A DNA stretch of 52,655 bases from JAYQUR01 sp038133505 (GTDB lineage: Bacteria > Pseudomonadota > Alphaproteobacteria > MPNO01 > UBA830). Shown in pieces: positions 9,133 to 16,024 of the stretch (within the stretch, counting starts at the first letter, position 1; every line of letters starts with the position of its first letter). The notes beneath the pieces were generated by a model, which was not told the DNA's origin, made no database searches, and was given only the letters and a program-made list of their open reading frames with translations. The position numbers were made by a program, and so were the translations under genes. The stretch spans positions 1 through 52,655 of the forward strand of contig JAYPTI010000003.1 of NCBI GenBank assembly GCA_038133505.1. Reading direction: 5' to 3'.

Positions 9133-10017
9133 TTGAAGAAGAAAATCAGAAAAGCAGTCTTTCCCGTGGGCGGTCTCGGAACGCGCTTTCTGCCCGTCAC
9201 CAAGGCGATGCCGAAGGAAATGCTCCCGGTCGTCGACAAGCCGTTGATCCAGTATGCGGTCGAGGAAGCGCTCGCCGCGGGGGTCGAGGAGATCATCTTC
9301 GTCACCGGCCGCGGCAAGGAAGCGATCGAGGACTTCTTCGACTTCAGCTATGAGCTCGGCCAGGTTCTGCAGCAGCGCGGCAAGGATGCGGAACTGAGGA
9401 CGATCAACATTCCCGTCCTCGAGCCGGGCCGTGTGGCCTATACCCGCCAGCAGGAGCCCCTCGGGCTTGGGCACGCGGTGTGGTGCGCCCGCGGACTGGT
9501 CGGCAACGAGCCGTTCGCCGTCCTGCTCGCCGACGATCTCGTCATGGCGGATACGCCGTGCCTGAAACAGCTCGTCGACGTCTACGAAGAGACCGACGGC
9601 AACGTCGTCGCCGTCATGGACGTGCCGAGGGAACACACCAACCGGTACGGAATCCTGGACGTCGGCAAGGACGACGGCAGGCTCGCGGAGATCAAGGGCC
9701 TCGTCGAAAAGCCCGATCCGGCGAAAGCGCCGTCGACGCTCAGCATCATCGGGCGCTATCTCCTCCTGCCGGAGGTTTTCGATTACCTCGACGAACGCAA
9801 GCGCGGCGCGGGGGACGAGATTCAACTGACGGATTCCATGGCCCGGATGATCGGACAGCAGCCCTTCCACGGACTGCGTTTCGAGGGCGAGCGTTTCGAC
9901 TGCGGGGACAAGGCGGGGTTTTTCGAGGCGAATGTCGCGTTCGCGCTGGCACGACCCGATCTGAGCGAGGATATCTCCCGGATCGTTCGTGAATACGCGG
10001 AGCGGCTGAGCTCATAA
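9133..10017 (+). CDS. galU: UTP--glucose-1-phosphate uridylyltransferase
   Basis: 294 residues, the usual GalU length. It makes UDP-glucose from UTP and glucose-1-phosphate. The nucleotidyltransferase signature is at the start (FPVGGLGTRFLP, then KAMPKEMLPV), followed by EPLGLGHAVWCAR, LADD and FDCGDKAGF near the end. The start codon is TTG, preceded by GAGG; no ATG lies between it and the essential N-terminal motif, so TTG is required. Next come ugd at 14 bp and a phosphohexomutase gene overlapping ugd, so the three form one sugar-nucleotide operon feeding UDP-glucose, UDP-glucuronate and sugar 1-phosphates into polysaccharide or glycolipid synthesis. Confidence 0.96.
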   Translation: MKKKIRKAVFPVGGLGTRFLPVTKAMPKEMLPVVDKPLIQYAVEEALAAGVEEIIFVTGRGKEAIEDFFDFSYELGQVLQQRGKDAELRTINIPVLEPGRVAYTRQQEPLGLGHAVWCARGLVGNEPFAVLLADDLVMADTPCLKQLVDVYEETDGNVVAVMDVPREHTNRYGILDVGKDDGRLAEIKGLVEKPDPAKAPSTLSIIGRYLLLPEVFDYLDERKRGAGDEIQLTDSMARMIGQQPFHGLRFEGERFDCGDKAGFFEANVAFALARPDLSEDISRIVREYAERLSS

Positions 10018-10031
10018 CGAGAGGGTAATCC

Positions 10032-11357
10032 ATGCGTATCGCCATGATCGGAACCGGTTACGTCGGCTTGGTTTCCGGCGCCTGTTTCTCCGAGTTCGGG
10101 ACCGAGGTGGTCTGCGTCGACAAGGACGCCGACAAGATCGCCCGGCTGAAGGCGGGCCAGATTCCGATCTATGAGCCCGGTCTTGAGGATCTCGTCGAGA
10201 AGAACGTCGCGGCCGGCCGCCTGTCCTTCACGACCGTTCTTTCCGAAGCGGTGGCGGGCGCCGACGCGGTCTTCATCGCCGTCGGCACGCCCAGCCGTCG
10301 CGGCGACGGCCATGCCGATCTCTCCTACGTCTACGCCGCTGCCAAGGAAATCGCCGAGGCGATGGACGGCTACACGGTGATCGTGACCAAATCGACGGTT
10401 CCGGTCGGTACCGGGGCGGAGGTATGGAAGATCGTCTCCGATGCGCGGCCCGACGCGGAGTTCGGCGTCGCGTCGAATCCGGAATTCCTCCGCGAGGGCT
10501 CGGCGATCGAGGATTTCATGCGCCCCGATCGGGTCGTGATCGGTTCCGAATCCGAGCGCGCCTCGGAAGTGCTGCGCCACCTCTACCGGCCGCTGTATCT
10601 GCTCGAGACGCCGATCCTGTTCACCAAGATCGAGACGGCGGAATTGATCAAGTACGCTGCGAACACGTTTCTCGCTGCCAAGATCACCTTCATCAACGAA
10701 ATCGCGAACCTGTGCGAGAAGGTCGGGGCGAACGTTCAGGACGTGGCGCGCGGCATCGGCCTCGACGGCCGGATCGGCGGCAAGTTCCTGCATGCGGGGC
10801 CCGGCTACGGCGGCTCGTGCTTCCCCAAGGATACGCTCGCGCTGGTGAAGACGGCGCAGGATCATGGCGCGCCGCTCCGCATCATCGAGACCGTCGTCGA
10901 CGTCAACGCCAAGCGGAAGACGGAGATGGCGGAGAAGGTGATCCAGGCGTGCGGCGGTTCCGTCGACGGCATGACGATCGCGGTCCTCGGGCTGACCTTC
11001 AAGCCCAACACCGACGACATGCGCGACAGCCCCAGCCTCGACATCGTCCCGGCGCTGCAGAAGGCCGGCGCCACGGTCCGCGCCTTCGATCCGGAGGGCA
11101 TGGAGGAGGCGGAACACATGCTTCCCGGCGTGATTTTCTGCAAGGATGCCTATGACGCGATGGAGGGCGCCGACGCGCTCGCGATCGTCACCGAATGGAA
11201 CGAATTCCGTCTTCTGGATCTCGCGCGGGTAAAGAACCTGCTCTCTCGGCCGCTGATGATCGACCTCCGGAACATCTACAAGAGCGACGAGCTGCTCGAC
11301 GCGGGCTTCGACTATTACAGCGTCGGGCGCGCCCCCGTGTTCGGGGCGACCGGCTGA
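10032..11357 (+). CDS. ugd: UDP-glucose 6-dehydrogenase
   Basis: 441 residues, standard for the bacterial UGD family. It oxidises UDP-glucose twice with NAD+ to UDP-glucuronate. The NAD-binding fold opens with MIGTGYVGLVSGACF; AELIKYAANTFLA supplies the active-site Lys and Asn, and the catalytic Cys263 lies in GPGYGGSCFPKDT. The C-terminal UDP-binding domain begins near LGLTFKPNTDDMRDSP. It directly uses the product of the preceding galU gene. The stop codon shares one base with the start of the next gene (TGATG), indicating translational coupling. Confidence 0.97.
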   Translation: MRIAMIGTGYVGLVSGACFSEFGTEVVCVDKDADKIARLKAGQIPIYEPGLEDLVEKNVAAGRLSFTTVLSEAVAGADAVFIAVGTPSRRGDGHADLSYVYAAAKEIAEAMDGYTVIVTKSTVPVGTGAEVWKIVSDARPDAEFGVASNPEFLREGSAIEDFMRPDRVVIGSESERASEVLRHLYRPLYLLETPILFTKIETAELIKYAANTFLAAKITFINEIANLCEKVGANVQDVARGIGLDGRIGGKFLHAGPGYGGSCFPKDTLALVKTAQDHGAPLRIIETVVDVNAKRKTEMAEKVIQACGGSVDGMTIAVLGLTFKPNTDDMRDSPSLDIVPALQKAGATVRAFDPEGMEEAEHMLPGVIFCKDAYDAMEGADALAIVTEWNEFRLLDLARVKNLLSRPLMIDLRNIYKSDELLDAGFDYYSVGRAPVFGATG

Positions 11358-12742
11358 TGGCGCGCGGCGGGCCGCACCGGTTCGATGCGACGATCCTGCG
11401 CGAATACGACATCAGAGGAGTGGTCGGGAAAACGCTGACGGCCGACGACGCCTATGCGATCGGCCGCGCCTTCGTGACCCGCATCGGCGCCGGCGGAAAG
11501 ACGGTTTGCGTCGGCTACGACGGCAGGCTGAGCTCGCCCGAAATGGAAGAAGCGGTCGTCGCGGGCGTCAACGATGCGGGCGCGGACGCCGTCCGCGTCG
11601 GGCTCGGTCCCACGCCGATGCTGTATTTCTCGGTGAACGTGCTCGATGCGGCGGGCGGCATCATGGTTTCCGGCTCGCACAACCCGCCCGAATATAACGG
11701 CTTCAAGATGATGAACGGCTCCAAGCCGTTCTACGGCGACGACATCCAGGCGCTCGGCGAGATCGCCGCGGCGGCCGCATACGCAGTCGGCGAAGGATCC
11801 CATAAATCCGAGCCGATGCTGAAGCGGTACGTCGACCGTATCGCCCGGGACGCCGGGCCGGGACGCGAACTCAAGATCGCGTGGGATGCCGGCAACGGAT
11901 CCGCCGGCGAAGCGATGGCGGATCTCGCCTCGCGGTTGCCGGGCCAGCACATTCTCCTGAACGAAAAGATCGACGGGACCTTTCCGGTCCATCATCCCGA
12001 CCCGACCGTCGTCGAGAACCTCGAGCAGCTTCGCGACGTCGTGACCGGCGAGGGCTGCGACCTCGGCATCGCATTCGACGGCGACGGCGACCGGATCGGC
12101 GTCATCGACGGCGACGGCGAAATCCTGTGGGGCGACCAGCTGATGGTCATCTGGTCCGAAGACGTGCTCGCCGAGAACCCGGGCGCGACGATCATCGCCG
12201 ACGTGAAGGCGAGCCAGGTGCTGTTCGACCAGGTCGCCGAGATGGGCGGCAAGCCGCTGATGTGGCGGACCGGCCACTCGCTGATCAAGGCCAAGATGGC
12301 CGAGACCGGAGCCTTGCTGGCGGGCGAAATGAGCGGCCATATCTTTTTCGCCGACCGCTATTTCGGCTATGACGATGCGCTGTATGCCGCGGTCCGGCTG
12401 ATATCCGCCCTCGCCGCGCGCGAGGACAGCCTTGCCGACATCCGGCGCCGGCTGCCGGATCTGCTCAACACACCGGAACTGCGCTTTCCGTGTTCCGAAA
12501 CGCGGAAGTTCGAGGTGGTGGAGGAGGTGCGCGCGCGGCTTGCCGAGGCCGGTGCGAACGTCTCCGACATCGACGGCGTCCGGGTCCTGACCGACGACGG
12601 CTGGTGGCTGCTCCGGGCATCGAATACGCAAGACGTGCTGGTGGCGCGCTGCGAATCCGAAACGCAGGACGGGCTTCGGCGCCTGAAGGACGCGCTCGCG
12701 GAGCAGGTCCGGGCAAGCGGCATCGAGCCGCCTGAGTTCTGA
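11357..12742 (+). CDS. Phosphomannomutase/phosphoglucomutase
   Basis: 461 residues from the ATG that overlaps the ugd stop. The same frame extends upstream into ugd, but the coupled ATG and the start of homology near FDATILREYDIRG fix the start here. This alpha-D-phosphohexomutase interconverts hexose 6- and 1-phosphates. It has the phosphoserine loop VSGSHNPPEYNG with Ser107, the Mg2+ loop FDGDGDR with Asp241, Asp243 and Asp245, the sugar-specificity loop GEMSGH, and the C-terminal phosphate-binding RASNT. It resembles the AlgC/PMM-PGM group. Placed after galU-ugd it could supply glucose-1-phosphate for UDP-glucose or mannose-1-phosphate for GDP-mannose; the sequence does not decide. Confidence 0.93.
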   Translation: MARGGPHRFDATILREYDIRGVVGKTLTADDAYAIGRAFVTRIGAGGKTVCVGYDGRLSSPEMEEAVVAGVNDAGADAVRVGLGPTPMLYFSVNVLDAAGGIMVSGSHNPPEYNGFKMMNGSKPFYGDDIQALGEIAAAAAYAVGEGSHKSEPMLKRYVDRIARDAGPGRELKIAWDAGNGSAGEAMADLASRLPGQHILLNEKIDGTFPVHHPDPTVVENLEQLRDVVTGEGCDLGIAFDGDGDRIGVIDGDGEILWGDQLMVIWSEDVLAENPGATIIADVKASQVLFDQVAEMGGKPLMWRTGHSLIKAKMAETGALLAGEMSGHIFFADRYFGYDDALYAAVRLISALAAREDSLADIRRRLPDLLNTPELRFPCSETRKFEVVEEVRARLAEAGANVSDIDGVRVLTDDGWWLLRASNTQDVLVARCESETQDGLRRLKDALAEQVRASGIEPPEF

Positions 12743-12753
12743 TCCGCCCGGCC

Positions 12754-13164
12754 GTGCGGTTCTTCTTCTACGGCACCCTCATCGACGACGACGTGCGGGC
12801 TCTCGTGCTCGGCGCGCAGGCTGTCGGGCTGGAAGTCGCGCCGGCCGAGCTTGCCGGGTGGCGCTGCGTCTCCGTTCGCGGGAAGACCTATCCGGCCGTG
12901 GTCCGGTCCGCCGCCGCGACGACCCCAGGCGTTTTGACCCGCGAATTGCCCGACGGCGCCGTGGCGGCGCTCACGGCCTATGAAGGCCCGGAGTACGACC
13001 TGATCCGCGCCGACGTCAGCGCATCCGGCGAAGTCTCGGCGGCAGCAGTGTTCGTCGCGGGATCGTCCTGCCGGGTCTCGGCACGGCCGTGGGACTTCGA
13101 CGCCTGGCAACGCTTGCACAAGCGCACCTTCGTGGCGCGGCTCCTGCGCGGGCATCTCGTCTGA
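12754..13164 (+). CDS. Gamma-glutamylcyclotransferase-like (AIG2/GGCT fold) protein
   Basis: 136 residues starting at GTG, 11 bp after the phosphohexomutase gene. The N terminus FFFYGTLIDDD carries the YGTL phosphate/substrate loop typical of the GGCT superfamily (residues 6-9), and AYEGPEYDLI at 76-85 supplies the conserved acidic residues (Glu77 or Glu80) of the active site. Family members release 5-oxoproline from gamma-glutamyl amines or dipeptides. The protein is small and soluble. It may be the last gene of the galU operon, although a functional link to sugar nucleotides is not obvious. The substrate is unknown. Confidence 0.78.
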   Translation: MRFFFYGTLIDDDVRALVLGAQAVGLEVAPAELAGWRCVSVRGKTYPAVVRSAAATTPGVLTRELPDGAVAALTAYEGPEYDLIRADVSASGEVSAAAVFVAGSSCRVSARPWDFDAWQRLHKRTFVARLLRGHLV

Positions 13165-13177
13165 CTGAGGGGTATTG

Positions 13178-13197
13178 CGGTCCCGGGAGCAGGACCG
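13178..13197. repeat. Short inverted repeat between convergent genes
   Basis: CGGTCC at 13178-13183 and GGACCG at 13192-13197 flank an eight-base loop in the 52-bp gap between the GGCT-like gene and the convergent carboxypeptidase gene. It could slow transcription from either side, but no T-tract follows on either strand. Confidence 0.35.
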
Positions 13198-13216
13198 GGC
13201 GGGCCGGGGGGCGACG

Positions 13217-14488
13217 TCAGGAATTGGCGTCGGCAGGCCCCATCCAGATCACCATGCAGTCGATCTTGCGCCGCTTGAGCGCATCGCAGGACTGCCGCGC
13301 GCGCGATTCGGTCTGGACCAGAAGGCGCGCCTTGTAGATGTCCGGCCCGCGGCTGCGCGAGCTCTTCTGCTTCACTATCGCGAACTTGCTGCCCAGAAGG
13401 CTGGGGACGGCGCGGGCGGCGCGCGAGACCGCGAAGTGCGCCGGCGCGTAGCGGTTATAGGCGCCGACCTGTACCGCCCAACTGTTCAACTGCGCCGGCC
13501 GCCGAATCGTCTGGCCGCCCGCGGGGGCAAGCGAGGCGGTCTGCTTCGGCAAGGCGGCGACTTTGATCGGCTTGGTTTGCGCGGGCGCCGGAACGCTGCG
13601 CTTGTCCAGCGTTGCGGCAGCGGCCGGCGAGATCAGCCGGGCGGCCACGACCGCGTCTTCCTTGACCTCGTTCGAGGCGATCAGCGCGCCCGAAAGCGTC
13701 CTGAAACCCTCGTCCATGAGCTTGGCGACTTGGGCGTTCCGCTTTTTCGGGGTCTTGCCGCCGAACAGGACGGCGATCACCCGGCCGCCGTTCCGTTTGG
13801 CGGAGGCGACGAGGTTGAAGCCCGCGGCGCGGATATAGCCGGTCTTGATTCCGTCCGCGCCCTGATAGGTTTCGAGCAGCTTGTTATGGTTCTTGTGCGT
13901 CTTGCCGTCCCAGGTGAACGATTTCTGCGCGAAATAACGGTACTCGCGCGGGAAGTCCTGCAGCAGCGCTCGGGCGAGAATCGCCATGTCCAGGGCCGTG
14001 CTGAGCTGGCCGCGGTGCGGAAGGCCCGAGGCATTGCGGAAGGTCGTATCCTTCATTCCCAGCGCGTTTGCGCGCTCGGTCATGAGGCGGGCGAACTTGC
14101 GCTCGGTCTGGCCCATCGCTTCCGCGAGGACTGTCGCGACGTCGTTGGCCGACTTGGTCACGAGGGCGGAAATCGCGTCTTCGACGGAAATCTTGTCGCC
14201 GCGCTTGAGGTAAAGCTTCGACGGGGACCGGCCGGCCGCGACGCGCGAGACGGGCAGCATCTGGTCGAGCTTAAGCTTGCCGTCCCTGATCGCTTCGAAT
14301 GTCATGTAGAGCGTCATGATCTTGGTCAGCGACGCCGGATAGTTCTTTGTGGTCTCGTTCACCGAATGGAGGATTCGGCCGGTCTTCGCGTCGACCACGA
14401 TGGACGCGTACTTAGCCGTTGCCGGAGTCGCCATTCCCGCGACCAGTGCGAAAATCAGGAGAGTCGGTACAGTCAGCAGCCGAAACAA
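13217..14488 (-). CDS. D-alanyl-D-alanine carboxypeptidase (PBP5/6 family, S11) with SPOR-like C-terminal domain
   Basis: 423 residues. A signal peptide (about 1-25, ending ATPATA) exports it. The serine peptidase site is complete: Ser53-x2-Lys56 in PASLTKIM, Ser113-Ala114-Asn115 in TKSANDV, and Lys215-Thr216-Gly217 in GIKTGYIR. It should trim the terminal D-Ala from peptidoglycan stem peptides. After a Pro/Ala-rich linker (about 290-335) the C-terminal 80 residues look like a SPOR repeat (WAVQVGAYNR near the start), which would bind denuded glycan at the septum and replace the amphipathic anchor of E. coli DacA. The start is TTG, supported by GAGG at good spacing and the absence of any in-frame ATG upstream. 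Confidence 0.93.
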   Translation of the reverse strand: MFRLLTVPTLLIFALVAGMATPATAKYASIVVDAKTGRILHSVNETTKNYPASLTKIMTLYMTFEAIRDGKLKLDQMLPVSRVAAGRSPSKLYLKRGDKISVEDAISALVTKSANDVATVLAEAMGQTERKFARLMTERANALGMKDTTFRNASGLPHRGQLSTALDMAILARALLQDFPREYRYFAQKSFTWDGKTHKNHNKLLETYQGADGIKTGYIRAAGFNLVASAKRNGGRVIAVLFGGKTPKKRNAQVAKLMDEGFRTLSGALIASNEVKEDAVVAARLISPAAAATLDKRSVPAPAQTKPIKVAALPKQTASLAPAGGQTIRRPAQLNSWAVQVGAYNRYAPAHFAVSRAARAVPSLLGSKFAIVKQKSSRSRGPDIYKARLLVQTESRARQSCDALKRRKIDCMVIWMGPADANS

Positions 14489-14787
14489 GACAAACCTCGT
14501 TTCCTCACATCCCTTATTGACGCCAGTTTGGCTGCCCCTTCCGGTTTGCGGTTGTTTTTCTCTTGCCGCATCCGAATGCCAAGTTGGCGGTGCTGTTTGA
14601 CCGCGGACACCGGTAATTGCATATAGATTTCAATAACAAGCTACTCAACATCAGGGACTTTGTCCATTTTAACACGATCACTTAAACGTTTTATTAACGC
14701 TGCGGGTTCAAGTGAAAGAAAAGGGCCGCGCGCTGCGCTATCGCCGATGGTGTGCGCGCCCGCCCGGGTGCCCCGGACGGAGGGCAG
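14489..14787. other. 299-bp divergent intergenic region
   Basis: This lies between the D,D-carboxypeptidase gene (minus) and the lipoprotein gene (plus). The part at about 14615-14700 is markedly AT-rich compared with the surrounding sequence and holds a plausible minus-strand promoter. No RNA gene or convincing small ORF is visible; the open frame starting at 14712 is a shadow of the lipoprotein gene. Confidence 0.5.
14620..14648 (-). promoter_or_regulatory. Candidate sigma-70-type promoter of the D,D-carboxypeptidase gene
   Basis: Read on the minus strand, TTGAGT (14643-14648) and TATATG (14620-14625) are separated by 17 bp, each matching the consensus at four of six positions, in the AT-rich part of the divergent spacer. 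Transcription would start near 14613, about 125 bp before the TTG start. Prediction only. Confidence 0.45.
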
Positions 14788-15480
14788 ATGATGCGACTTG
14801 CCGTTTTGGCGCTGACGATGCTGACATTGGGCGCGTGCGAATACGCCGGCGCTTTCGACGGAGGATTATCCCGGAACCTGAAATGGTTCAGCTACGTGGG
14901 GGCGAAGGATATCCGCGAGGCATGCGGTCCGGGCGCCGACGACAGGTTCCGGTTCGTCTACAACGGTATCTACACCAAGCACATCCGTACCTACGACATT
15001 CACATGCTGCCCGGCGGCAAGCGCGCCTCGATGACCGTCTACACCCGATCGGAGCCCAATCTGGCGCGCAGCCTGAACCTGTCGGAAATCAGGAAGGAGT
15101 GGGACGGCGAGAAGGCCCAGTCGACGCTTTCGATCCAGGGGATCAGCGAGCTTCGAACCGCGCTGGCGACGGACCGTTTCACGACCGACCGGCCGCGCCG
15201 GCTGCAGCTCCCGTCCAACGAGTTCTACTGGACAGGTGCGGCGTGCATCGAGGGCCGGTTTCATACCAACGCCTGGCTTTATCCGACCGAGCGCTACGAT
15301 GCGCTCAAGTTCCCGGCCGTGCTGATGCATTACGACAGGACCGAGGTGCCGCTCTATAAAGCGCGCCCGGTCGGCGAGCGGGACGACAATCCCGACCTCA
15401 ACGTCGGCAATCCGCTGTACGAAATATTCTACGTCCAGCTCGGGCCCGACGGCTTCGTCAGTACCGACGGTCTGTTTTAA
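14788..15480 (+). CDS. Predicted lipoprotein of unknown function
   Basis: 230 residues from an ATG preceded by GGAGGG; a second ATG follows immediately. The N terminus is a lipoprotein signal peptide ending in a lipobox, LGAC, with the lipidated cysteine near residue 16. The mature part contains WFSYVGAKDIREAC, a run of beta-strand-like sequence, and ELRTALATDRF. Two more cysteines (in IREACGPG and GAACIEG) could form a disulfide. I do not recognise the family. It stands alone between the carboxypeptidase gene and clpS with its own upstream AT-rich region. An envelope location is well supported; function is unknown. Confidence 0.75.
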   Translation: MMRLAVLALTMLTLGACEYAGAFDGGLSRNLKWFSYVGAKDIREACGPGADDRFRFVYNGIYTKHIRTYDIHMLPGGKRASMTVYTRSEPNLARSLNLSEIRKEWDGEKAQSTLSIQGISELRTALATDRFTTDRPRRLQLPSNEFYWTGAACIEGRFHTNAWLYPTERYDALKFPAVLMHYDRTEVPLYKARPVGERDDNPDLNVGNPLYEIFYVQLGPDGFVSTDGLF

Positions 15481-15500
15481 CCATGATTCGCGGAAATCCG

Positions 15501-15545
15501 CTGGTTTGGTGCACTGCACACGAGAATGTGCTATTTTACCTTCCG
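15501..15545 (+). promoter_or_regulatory. Candidate promoter of clpS-clpA
   Basis: TGCTATTTT at 15529-15537 is an extended -10 form (TG-n-TATTTT); the nearest -35-like hexamer is TTGGTG at 15506-15511, a long 20 bp away. If used, transcription starts near 15544, which rules out the farthest upstream ATG (15526) as the clpS start. Weak prediction. Confidence 0.35.
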
Positions 15546-15669
15546 CTTCATGATCCCATATTATGAGGTAATGACAGGCAAGGTGAGACGCCGTTTGAAA
15601 TACGTCCTGGAAGGCGTTCCCGGGGACCTCCCCGGGGAAGCGTTCGGGTTACCCGCCGCCCAGCCGTGG

Positions 15670-16020
15670 ATGGCCGGACCCGACGACGGGGACGGTAACG
15701 GCTCGGGAGACAACGACGGCGACGGCACCAACACGGGCGTCGTCGTCCGCACCAAGCCGAAAACCAAGAAACCTTCGATGTACAAGGTCATCATGCTCAA
15801 TGATGACTACACTCCGATGGAGTTCGTCGTCCTTGTGCTCGAACGTTTCTTCCAGAAGAACCACGAAGACGCGACCCGCATCATGCTGCACGTCCACCAG
15901 AAGGGCGTCGGCGTCTGCGGTGTCTATACCTACGAGGTTGCCGAGACCAAGGTTCAGCAGGTGATGGATCTCGCCCGGCAACATCAACACCCGCTTCAAT
16001 GCACCCTGGAAAAGGCCTGA
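15670..16020 (+). CDS. clpS: ATP-dependent Clp protease adaptor ClpS
   Basis: 116 residues from the chosen ATG; the frame is open back to 15526 (164 residues). An acidic, glycine/asparagine-rich N-terminal tail precedes the ClpS core beginning at PSMYKVIMLNDDYTPMEFV, whose NDD-TPMEFV segment forms the N-degron pocket, followed by HVHQKGVGVCGVYTYEVAETK. ClpS delivers proteins with bulky N-terminal residues to ClpAP. The start is uncertain: 15670 gives the usual family length but lacks a good ribosome-binding site, while the ATG at 15571 is crowded by GAGGT only two bases upstream. clpA starts 5 bp after the stop, so the two are co-translated. The aat gene for the Leu/Phe N-degron pathway lies 7 kb away. 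Confidence 0.93.
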   Translation: MAGPDDGDGNGSGDNDGDGTNTGVVVRTKPKTKKPSMYKVIMLNDDYTPMEFVVLVLERFFQKNHEDATRIMLHVHQKGVGVCGVYTYEVAETKVQQVMDLARQHQHPLQCTLEKA

Positions 16021-16024
16021 GTTC

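Noticed and set aside
11195..11356. Upstream extension of the phosphohexomutase frame into ugd
   Set aside because: The extra residues are out-of-frame ugd coding sequence; the ATG overlapping the ugd stop gives the family-length protein.
15526..15669. Upstream ATG at 15526 as the true clpS start
   Set aside because: It coincides with the candidate -10 region at 15529-15537 and lacks a ribosome-binding site; the added residues do not match ClpS. A start at 15571 is still possible.
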